A stretch of DNA of 64,000 nt from Marinobacter iranensis (GTDB taxonomy: Bacteria > Pseudomonadota > Gammaproteobacteria > Pseudomonadales > Oleiphilaceae), in the NCBI RefSeq assembly GCF_029207565.1, contig NZ_JANCMW010000010.1:1-64000 (forward strand), given 5' to 3'. Positions 51,739 to 58,399 of the stretch are shown one piece after another (position 1 is the stretch's first letter; every line of letters begins with the position of its first letter). Both the position numbers and the translations under genes were made by a program. The notes below the pieces were generated by a model that worked only from the letters and a program-made list of their open reading frames with translations, had not been told where the DNA came from and made no database searches.

Positions 51739-52422
51739 ATGTCCACAGACAAGAACCGAAAAGAACTCTTACGCAAGTTGTCCCGAAATCTCATGGTGTC
51801 TGTTCCCATGATGACAGTGGTGGCAGTTGCCGGCTTCAACGCTGGCTCAGGTTCTCCTCTCGGGCTGATCCCTTCCGCCGAGGCCGCACAAGGCGAGGCG
51901 GAAGGCGAAGCCAAGGGTGAAGCGGAAGGAGAGGCAAAAGGTGAAGCGGAAGGTTCCGCCAAAGGGGAAGGTGAAGCCGAGGGCAAGGCTGAAGGTGAAG
52001 CAGAAGGAGAGGCCGAGGGGGAAGCTGAAGGCGAGGCTGAGGGGGAAGGAGTATCCGCCAGTCTCAAGAAAGCGGTTCGCCGGCCTGAGGGCTACACACC
52101 CTATCAGGGCAATGTGGCCGATCTGAGGGCCCAGGGGGAGAAACTGTTCAACGATACCAGCTTGTCTTCAAATGGCCTCTCGTGTGCCACGTGCCATGCA
52201 AACGGCGCGGGCTACAACGCTACCTTCAAGAATGAGTATCCTCACACAGTGGCCATGGGCCAACGTGATTTCGGCATGGACATGGTGCACCTGGATGAAA
52301 TGGTTCAGATCTGCATGGTGGCACCGATGGCCGCCGAGCCTCTTGGTTGGGGCTCTGAAGAGCTGGCTGCGTTGACCGAGTACTCCCGGGTGGAACAGAA
52401 AAAGTTTATCGACAAGCAATAA
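51739..52422 (+). CDS. Exported protein with Glu/Gly/Ala-rich tract and a CATCH heme motif
   Basis: A 227-aa protein, ATG at 51739 with CGGAGG 8 nt upstream (GTG 51730 also possible). Leader with hydrophobic span (KLSRNLMVSVPMMTVVAVAG) similar to that of the protein at 50686, a likely processing site near PSAEAA, then about 55 residues of GEAEGEAKG repeats, then a c-type cytochrome domain with GLSCATCHANG (CxxCH) and a possible distal Met ligand in MVAPMAAEP. The acidic tract lies internally, not at the C-terminus. The strong terminator at 52458 ends the operon. Confidence 0.8.
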   Translation: MSTDKNRKELLRKLSRNLMVSVPMMTVVAVAGFNAGSGSPLGLIPSAEAAQGEAEGEAKGEAEGEAKGEAEGSAKGEGEAEGKAEGEAEGEAEGEAEGEAEGEGVSASLKKAVRRPEGYTPYQGNVADLRAQGEKLFNDTSLSSNGLSCATCHANGAGYNATFKNEYPHTVAMGQRDFGMDMVHLDEMVQICMVAPMAAEPLGWGSEELAALTEYSRVEQKKFIDKQ

Positions 52423-52457
52423 CGTCGCTTTGCATCGGTGAGTCTGCTGTCGATCCT

Positions 52458-52486
52458 GGGTGGGGCCAAAAACCCCACCCTTTTTT
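52458..52486 (+). terminator. Rho-independent terminator of the ligase operon
   Basis: GGGTGGGG (52458-52465) pairs with CCCCACCC (52473-52480) followed by six T. Its last T is the first base of the next promoter's -35 element. Confidence 0.92.
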
Positions 52487-52514
52487 GTAATTTACCTCCG
52501 TGCCGGGTGTCTCT
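52486..52514 (+). promoter_or_regulatory. ECF-type promoter of the GGDEF/EAL gene
   Basis: TGTAAT (52486-52491), a 17-bp spacer and GTCTCT (52509-52514), 31 nt before the start at 52546. Confidence 0.65.
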
Positions 52515-52545
52515 CTGGAAAGGGCAGCGAAATGGCGAGGGAAGT

Positions 52546-54690
52546 ATGAAACCGGTCGTTGGGCTAGAAGCGGAAATGATCAGCGAAGACATGGCCGCGG
52601 AGAATCAACCGCTTTCAAGGCGCTCTTTCCACGAGTGGGCAAGACAGCTCTCCGACTGCCGATTGTGCCGTAATCTGACGATGGCCGCTTTTGTCGCCAT
52701 CCTCGCCATTGAAGTGGCGATTCTTATCCCGTCCTACCGCAATTACGAGGAAGACCTGTTGAGTGTGCGGGTGGATGTTGCCAGTCAGGCGCTCATCACC
52801 TTCCTCAAACATACCCGAAGCCGGGAAATAAACCCTGCCGCGCTTGAAGCCCTGATTGCCAGCAGCCCGCTGGTCGGGGTTTCGCTGCAACGGGACGGTA
52901 CCAGGTATGAGGCCGGCGAAACCATCGAGTCACCGCATCCCGCTGACGGAGTGCTGCGAGACGCATCAAGAACGGCACAGGGAATGATTGACCTGTCCTG
53001 GAGTTCCGATCCGGCCCTGTCGGATTATGAGGTTCTGGGGCGGGTGGATGTCAGCGATGTGCCCTCGGAACTGGTTGCGTTTGTCTTTCGGATCCTTGGT
53101 CTTTCCCTGCTTATCGCGGTGTTTGTGACCGCCGTTGCCATGTTCGTTGTCGACCGTATGATGCTGTCTCCGTTGTTGAGGCTTAGAGAGCGGATTTCCC
53201 GGGCCGGGGATGACGCCGAGCATCCATTGAAGTATCTCATGCCCACCGGACGCCGCGATGAATTCGGCGAGGTGGAAGGTGTCTTCAATAGCATGCTGAA
53301 GCAGAATGCCTCCTACCTTGCAAAACTCAAGTTGCTGAACCGGGAGCTCGACCAATTGCTGGACCAGCGAACCCAGACCCTTCGGAGAACCGAGCAGGAG
53401 CTGGAAATCCGCACCCTGTACGACCAGTTGACCGGGCTTGCAAACCGGAGCCTGTTCGAGGAGCAACTGGACCGTCACTTCGGTCAGGGTCATGCCGACA
53501 AAGAAGCTGTTCTGGTTCTTGGTGTCAATGACTTCCAGACCCTGAACGGCCTGGCTGGCCATGAAACCGGCGACCGGGTGTTGCAGGAAATTGCCCGGCG
53601 GATAGCCGGCTTCAGCATCGACCACGGCCATGTTGCCCGCCTGGGCGGGGACGTATTCGGATTACTGGTGGGAGAGGTTGGCCGAATCCCGGCAGAAAGT
53701 ATCGAAGCGCGGATATCCGCGATCATAGAAGCCTGTGAAAGGCCGGTTCAGGTTGGCGGGAAAAGCTATGAATGCGAGGTCAGTGCGGGGGTGGCCGTCA
53801 CCCAGCTGGACGGCCAGGACGCCAGAACCCTGCTCAGTCACGCGGAAATTGCGATGCATCGGGCGAAGAAGTCACCGAGCCAGCGGGTGCAGTTCTTTGC
53901 ATCGGAATTCGGAGAGCAGGTCCTCCACCGCCAGGAAATGATTCGCAGCCTGAAAGTGGCCATCCAGAACCAGCAGTTCCAACTGTATTACCAGCCCCAG
54001 TTTGATCGGCTGAGACGGTGCACTGGCTATGAGGCCCTCCTTCGCTGGCATCATCCCGTACTTGGGGCGGTATCGCCGGCGGAGTTCATTCAGCTGGCTG
54101 AGGAAACCGGGCTTATCGTAAGAATCGGTGACTGGGTCCTGGAGCAGGCGGTTATCACCCTGAAACGCTGGGTTGATCAGGGGTTCATGGGGCGTATTGC
54201 GGTAAATGTGTCCGCCATGCAGCTGCACGACGAGGGCTTTGCCGACCGGATTTCGGATTTGCTCCGGCGCTATGGTGTCACGGCCCTCCAGCTGGAACTG
54301 GAAATTACCGAAACCGCGTTGATGGACGATGTCGAGCGCGCCATGGCTACCCTGAGCCGATTTCGCGAATTGGACCTGGCGCTGGCGGTGGACGATTTTG
54401 GTACTGGCTATTCATCGTTGGCGTATCTCAAAGCGTTGCCTGTTTCCCGTATCAAGATCGACCGCACCTTCGTGACGGGCTTGCCTGACAACGAGCAGGA
54501 CGAGGCCTTGTGCAAAACCATCATTACCATGGCTCACGCCTTGGGTTGTGAGGTCATTGCCGAAGGCGTTGAAACCGAAGCGCAGGCAGGCTGGCTGGCG
54601 TTGGCCGGCTGCGACGAACTGCAGGGGTTTTTATTGGGTAAACCCGGCCCGCATGGTTTCCGGGACAAGGCTGATTCCGATAATGGGTGA
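52546..54690 (+). CDS. Membrane GGDEF/EAL protein, probable c-di-GMP phosphodiesterase
   Basis: A 714-aa protein, ATG at 52546 behind GAGGGA. Two membrane helices (about residues 44-63 and 178-205) flank a periplasmic sensor of about 115 residues; a HAMP-like linker (about 205-255) precedes a GGDEF domain whose motif reads GGDVF and so is probably inactive as a cyclase. The EAL domain keeps YEALLRWHHP, ITETALMDD, VDDFGTGYSS, KIDRTFV and EGVE, the metal and catalytic residues of active phosphodiesterases. It would lower c-di-GMP in response to a periplasmic signal. Confidence 0.92.
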   Translation: MKPVVGLEAEMISEDMAAENQPLSRRSFHEWARQLSDCRLCRNLTMAAFVAILAIEVAILIPSYRNYEEDLLSVRVDVASQALITFLKHTRSREINPAALEALIASSPLVGVSLQRDGTRYEAGETIESPHPADGVLRDASRTAQGMIDLSWSSDPALSDYEVLGRVDVSDVPSELVAFVFRILGLSLLIAVFVTAVAMFVVDRMMLSPLLRLRERISRAGDDAEHPLKYLMPTGRRDEFGEVEGVFNSMLKQNASYLAKLKLLNRELDQLLDQRTQTLRRTEQELEIRTLYDQLTGLANRSLFEEQLDRHFGQGHADKEAVLVLGVNDFQTLNGLAGHETGDRVLQEIARRIAGFSIDHGHVARLGGDVFGLLVGEVGRIPAESIEARISAIIEACERPVQVGGKSYECEVSAGVAVTQLDGQDARTLLSHAEIAMHRAKKSPSQRVQFFASEFGEQVLHRQEMIRSLKVAIQNQQFQLYYQPQFDRLRRCTGYEALLRWHHPVLGAVSPAEFIQLAEETGLIVRIGDWVLEQAVITLKRWVDQGFMGRIAVNVSAMQLHDEGFADRISDLLRRYGVTALQLELEITETALMDDVERAMATLSRFRELDLALAVDDFGTGYSSLAYLKALPVSRIKIDRTFVTGLPDNEQDEALCKTIITMAHALGCEVIAEGVETEAQAGWLALAGCDELQGFLLGKPGPHGFRDKADSDNG

Positions 54691-54699
54691 GTTGGCGGC

Positions 54700-55452
54700 T
54701 CACTCCGCCCACTCAAACTCCCGGTAGTCAAACCCCTGTTCCAAAGTGGGTTTGATGATGTCGAAATAGGGAGAGGCGTCGAAATCCCGGGGCGCGAACA
54801 GGGAATGATGGCGAACCCGAAAATACTCCCGCCTTTGGGCGTCGCAATCCGGGTCGTCCTCTGATTCCGACAGGCTTACCGGCAGTATCGGGTAACGGAT
54901 GGCCTGGAACCCTTGGGCAATAAACGTGGAACAGATCGCCCGGGTAGGATCGCCACTACCCAGCGCCAGCATTGATCGGCGATAGCGGGTGGGCACCGGC
55001 GGTGTCGGGCAGAGGTAGCGTGCCAGGTCCCAGACGTTTTTCATATCGTACTGGTGCCCGAGCCGACTTTTCGAGTAGTCAACCAGCTTTTCGATATCCT
55101 CATCACTGAGTCCGATTGGCCGGCAGATGCGGGTGTGGGTGTGCCGATAAAACGACAGCGGCAGCGAACGAATACCCTCCTCAAGATCCGCTTCGACCAG
55201 TACATGCGGCTCGTCATCATCACCCGCTTTCAGGCCTGCATTCGGGCCCAGATACAGGGCCGCATGGGACCAGGTGGACTGTGTCAGATACATGATGGCG
55301 GTACTGATTCTCGTATTGCCCTCCACCAGAAGTACGTCGCCTGGCCTGATGGAGGCTTGCATGGCTTCCCAGGTGGATGTGCGCACCGAATGCCGGGTGA
55401 CCTGTTTCGAGAGGTAAGCGGCCAGCCGCCGCGATAGCCAGTTTAGCAACAT
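54700..55452 (-). CDS. YiiX-like permuted papain-fold hydrolase
   Basis: A 250-aa protein of the NlpC/P60-like permuted papain amidase group: RPGDVLLVEGNTRIS, the His block STWSHAALYLG and the Cys block AICSTFIAQGF fit the reversed His...Cys order of this fold. There is no signal peptide; an amphipathic N-terminus is present. It may be an amidase or transferase acting on cell-wall or acylated substrates. Single gene behind a minus-strand ECF-type promoter; it ends 10 nt from the convergent GGDEF/EAL gene. Confidence 0.82.
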   Translation of the reverse strand: MLLNWLSRRLAAYLSKQVTRHSVRTSTWEAMQASIRPGDVLLVEGNTRISTAIMYLTQSTWSHAALYLGPNAGLKAGDDDEPHVLVEADLEEGIRSLPLSFYRHTHTRICRPIGLSDEDIEKLVDYSKSRLGHQYDMKNVWDLARYLCPTPPVPTRYRRSMLALGSGDPTRAICSTFIAQGFQAIRYPILPVSLSESEDDPDCDAQRREYFRVRHHSLFAPRDFDASPYFDIIKPTLEQGFDYREFEWAE

Positions 55453-55489
55453 CGTTTGTTCCGGTTGTTATTGGGGTACCTTCGATGGC

Positions 55490-55518
55490 AGAGACAAACA
55501 ATCGGAGATACTGTTACA
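55490..55518 (-). promoter_or_regulatory. ECF-type promoter of the papain-like gene
   Basis: On the minus strand TGTAAC (55518-55513), a 17-bp spacer and GTCTCT (55495-55490), 38 nt before the start at 55452. Confidence 0.75.
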
Positions 55519-55595
55519 ACGCTTGGTTGTCTTTCTATGCTGTTGCGGGCGATGACCATTTGCAATAGTTCAATCTTTTCATCCGTGAGGCATTC

Positions 55596-55919
55596 ATGTC
55601 ACTTTCCCGATTTGCACACCCCCTTCGCCACTGCAAGGAAGCTTGTGAGCTGGCGGTCAGCCACGGTACTCCGGTTCGTGCCGCCAAGCTGGCTCTGGTG
55701 GTTGGCACCCTGCTTGTCTTGATCAATCAGTGGGAGGCCGTCGCGGGGAAATCAGATATGGACTGGCTCAAGGTGTTGCTGACGTACTGTGTTCCCTACC
55801 TGGTATCCACCTATACCAGCGTGAGTAAGGATCTCCATCTGCTGCGTCAATCCCGTGTCGCGGAACAGGAGGTGCATCGGGAGGCAGAAAAAACAAGGTT
55901 CCAGAACCCACCGCTGTAA
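55596..55919 (+). CDS. nrtS: NrtS-like small membrane protein
   Basis: A 107-aa protein with two hydrophobic helices and the NrtS pattern AKLALVVGTLLVLINQWEAV and KVLLTYCVPYLVSTYTSV. NrtS proteins are described as nitrate/nitrite transporters. No nitrate enzymes are adjacent. Its stop codon overlaps the -35 element of the following promoter. Confidence 0.75.
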   Translation: MSLSRFAHPLRHCKEACELAVSHGTPVRAAKLALVVGTLLVLINQWEAVAGKSDMDWLKVLLTYCVPYLVSTYTSVSKDLHLLRQSRVAEQEVHREAEKTRFQNPPL

Positions 55920-55943
55920 CACTCGTAGCCATTGGGTGTCAGT
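55915..55943 (+). promoter_or_regulatory. ECF-type promoter of the glutaredoxin/DUF3179 operon
   Basis: TGTAAC (55915-55920), a 17-bp spacer and GTCAGT (55938-55943), 46 nt before the start at 55990. Confidence 0.75.
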
Positions 55944-55989
55944 AACCCCAGAGCAAGGCTGTTGCAGGCCGGCCAGAGGGGTAGCAACC

Positions 55990-56352
55990 ATGTTTTCAGT
56001 GCAGATCAGGTTACCTGTTGCCTTAGGCGCGTTTCTGATGGCCATGTTACCGGCCGTTTGCGGCGCAGCCGAGGTTTACGAGAAGCCACCAGATCGGGCT
56101 GTTCCACCGGTGGCGCTGTTTTCACAGCCGTTCTGCCCCGGATGCGAGGCGGCGAAAGATTATTTCCACACCAATGACATTCCCTATGTTGAGTTCGACA
56201 TAGTGGCTTCTACCCAAGCCAGAACGACGTTTGAGCGTCTTGGCGGTCGGGGGACGCCGCTGTTATTGATTGATGGTCATCGAGTGCATGGTTTTTCGAT
56301 ACCCGTGGTTGAGCAGCGTTTACAGGCGGCAGGTCTCCTGGAGGAAAACTGA
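55990..56352 (+). CDS. Exported glutaredoxin-like protein
   Basis: A 120-aa protein, ATG at 55990. A signal peptide (ending AVCGAA) is followed by a glutaredoxin-like thioredoxin fold with the redox motif FSQPFCPGCEAAKDYF and the cis-proline region GGRGTPLLLIDG. Likely a periplasmic thiol-disulfide oxidoreductase. It overlaps the DUF3179 gene by 1 nt, so the two are co-translated. Confidence 0.88.
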   Translation: MFSVQIRLPVALGAFLMAMLPAVCGAAEVYEKPPDRAVPPVALFSQPFCPGCEAAKDYFHTNDIPYVEFDIVASTQARTTFERLGGRGTPLLLIDGHRVHGFSIPVVEQRLQAAGLLEEN

Positions 56353-57296
56353 TGACGATGCAAAACCGGGTCTTTTTCATGCTGTCTGTGTTACTTCTGG
56401 TGGCCGCTCGCCCGGGCCTGGCCCAGGAGAAAAATGGGTTTGATTTAAGCAATGCGTTGATACCGGTGGATGACATCCACAGTGGTGGGCCGCCCCGGGA
56501 CGGCATCCCTTCGATTGATAATCCGAAGTTTGAGCCCGCGGATGGGGCGTTGCCCTGGCGGGACGATGACCTGGTCATGACCTACGACCAGGGGCAGGAA
56601 CGGTATGCGTTTCCCATCGGTATTCTGAACTGGCACGAGATCGTCAATCATGAATCCGGTGGGGAGCCCGTGCTCATTACCTTTTGCCCATTGTGCGGCA
56701 CTGGTATGGCCTTTGACCCGATGGTTGATGGTCGTCATTTAACCTTTGGCGTTTCCGGGCTGCTCTATAACAGCGACCTTCTGATGTACGATCACCAGAC
56801 CGAATCGCTCTGGTCACAGATTGAGGGCCGCGCCATTTCCGGCCCCCTGGCTGGCACCGAGCTGGAGCCGGTTGCCATTCGCCATGAGCAGTGGCGGAAG
56901 TGGCGGGGGCGGGTTGGTGATAACGGGCGAGTGCTTTCCACCGATACCGGCCATCGCCGGAATTACCGCCAGTCACCCTATGGTGACTACGACCACTCCG
57001 AACGGCTGTATTTTCCGGTGTCCAGCACCAGCCGGAAATATCACCCGAAGACCTGGGTTCTGGGCTGGACCCATAATGGCGAAAGCAAGGCCTGGCCTTT
57101 TCCGGAGCTTGCCAATCATGGTGACCGGATACTGGAGGACCAGATAGGAGGCAAGAAGGTCAGCGTTCATTTTGACGCAGACGTACCTTCCGCCGAGCTA
57201 AGGGACGAATCGGGTAAATTACTCCCCGCTACCAGGGCCTTCTGGTTTGCCTGGTATACCTTCCATCCCGAAACCCGGATATTTGAAGCCGATTGA
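56352..57296 (+). CDS. Exported DUF3179 protein
   Basis: A 314-aa protein with a signal peptide (ending PGLAQ) and the DUF3179 domain: VDDIHSGGPPRDGIPSID, the conserved cysteines of FCPLCGTGMAFDP and the LYNSDLLMYDHQTESLWSQ block. The CxxC suggests redox or metal chemistry. Co-translated with a glutaredoxin-like protein, which may keep these cysteines reduced. Family function is unknown. Confidence 0.9.
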   Translation: MTMQNRVFFMLSVLLLVAARPGLAQEKNGFDLSNALIPVDDIHSGGPPRDGIPSIDNPKFEPADGALPWRDDDLVMTYDQGQERYAFPIGILNWHEIVNHESGGEPVLITFCPLCGTGMAFDPMVDGRHLTFGVSGLLYNSDLLMYDHQTESLWSQIEGRAISGPLAGTELEPVAIRHEQWRKWRGRVGDNGRVLSTDTGHRRNYRQSPYGDYDHSERLYFPVSSTSRKYHPKTWVLGWTHNGESKAWPFPELANHGDRILEDQIGGKKVSVHFDADVPSAELRDESGKLLPATRAFWFAWYTFHPETRIFEAD

Positions 57297-57322
57297 TTCT
57301 TCAGGAAGTGGCTGCCGGCTCA

Positions 57323-57565
57323 TCAGTTCTTTTTCGCGTTCAGGGCTTGAGCCACCTGTTCATCAATGCGGCGGACCAGCTCAGGGTCCGGTTTGTAGGA
57401 GGAGTGGGCCTGTATAAGGTCGGTGCTGGCGCGCAGGTTACCGATAAATGAGCGGCAGTCCCTGCACATCATAAGATGCATTTTTACCGACAGCTTCTGT
57501 GCCGTGCCCAACTCGTTATCAATGTAGTCACTGGCAATCCTGGCCAGATCTCGACACATCAGCAT
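57323..57565 (-). CDS. Zinc-type anti-sigma factor
   Basis: An 80-aa protein, ATG at 57565 behind GGAG, overlapping the sigma gene by 7 nt. It has the ZAS/zf-HC2 motif HLMMCRDCR (HxxxCxxC) preceded by DYIDNELG. This is the anti-sigma module that binds an ECF sigma factor and releases it when its zinc-thiolate is oxidised. It lacks a C-terminal sensor domain or membrane helix, so it is a short cytosolic form. Confidence 0.85.
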   Translation of the reverse strand: MLMCRDLARIASDYIDNELGTAQKLSVKMHLMMCRDCRSFIGNLRASTDLIQAHSSYKPDPELVRRIDEQVAQALNAKKN

Positions 57566-58179
57566 TCGCCCGTCTCCTGAAAGGTTTCCACCATAAGGAA
57601 TATCTTTTGCCTTGCACGGTGTAAAAGTACACGAAGGTTAGAGGCGCTGACATCCAGAATGTTACACACATCGTCGGATTTATGCTGGTGGGCTTCGTAA
57701 AGCATCAGGGCGGATCGTTGTGTTTCCGGGAGCCGGGCAAGATGTTGGTCCAGACAGTCGCTCAGGGCTCCGTTTTCCATGAGCGACTCGGCATCCTCCT
57801 CGAACCTAAGGCTCGGTGGCGTTGCCCAGCGGCCGTTGGGGGCAAAGCGATTTGCCAGTTCCGGATCCAGGGATTCGGAAAAGTCAGCGCTGACTTCCCG
57901 TTTGTTTTTCCTGAGATGATTCTTTGCCCGGTTGGCCACAATCCGGTGCAGCCAGGTTTTCAGGCCAGACCGGCCTTCAAATTTCTGGATGGCGTCTATG
58001 ACGGTCACCCAGCAATCCTGTACGGTTTCCTCGGCGGAAGCACTATCGAGGTAGTACCTGGCCACCGCCATCATGCCGGGCGTATAGAGCCGCACCGCCT
58101 TTTGAAAATCAGCTTCGCTTCCGGACCTCAGGCCCTGAATCAGGATACTTTCATCGGACTGATGCGTTGCGGTTTCCAT
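57559..58179 (-). CDS. ECF RNA polymerase sigma factor
   Basis: A 206-aa sigma-70 family ECF factor, ATG at 58179 (GTG 58200 is possible). Region 2 is present as SAEETVQDCWVTVIDAIQKF and LKTWLHRIVANRAKNHLRK; region 4 as RLPETQRSALMLYEAHQH and VSASNLRVLLHRARQKI. Co-transcribed with a zinc anti-sigma gene. It is the only sigma factor in the window and the best candidate for recognising the TGTAAC-N17-GTC promoters. Its own upstream region has only a poor match (TATAAC-N17-GTACCC). Confidence 0.93.
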   Translation of the reverse strand: METATHQSDESILIQGLRSGSEADFQKAVRLYTPGMMAVARYYLDSASAEETVQDCWVTVIDAIQKFEGRSGLKTWLHRIVANRAKNHLRKNKREVSADFSESLDPELANRFAPNGRWATPPSLRFEEDAESLMENGALSDCLDQHLARLPETQRSALMLYEAHQHKSDDVCNILDVSASNLRVLLHRARQKIFLMVETFQETGEC

Positions 58180-58330
58180 TCCGTATACCCCCGGGTACAC
58201 CTGCGTTAGAGCGTTGTTATAAAGATGTTATTGGACATCCAGAACCGGCTGGACAATGGTATGTCCATTCGTAAGGCCATTAGTTCCGGCATTGATGAGT
58301 AACTGTTCAAAAAGTTTAGACGGAGGTCGC

Positions 58331-58359
58331 TGTAACATCCAGCGCCTCGCAGTGTCTTT
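58331..58359 (+). promoter_or_regulatory. ECF-type promoter of the VTT-oxidoreductase gene
   Basis: TGTAAC (58331-58336), a 17-bp spacer and GTCTTT (58354-58359), 40 nt before the start at 58400. Confidence 0.75.
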
Positions 58360-58399
58360 CAGGGCAGCCCACTTTTATTCTTAACCAATGGATTTAGCC

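Noticed and set aside
58193..58221. TATAAC-N17-GTACCC as an autoregulatory ECF promoter of the sigma gene
   Set aside because: Both hexamers deviate from the consensus (no GTC), and the implied start site would be almost on top of the ATG at 58179.
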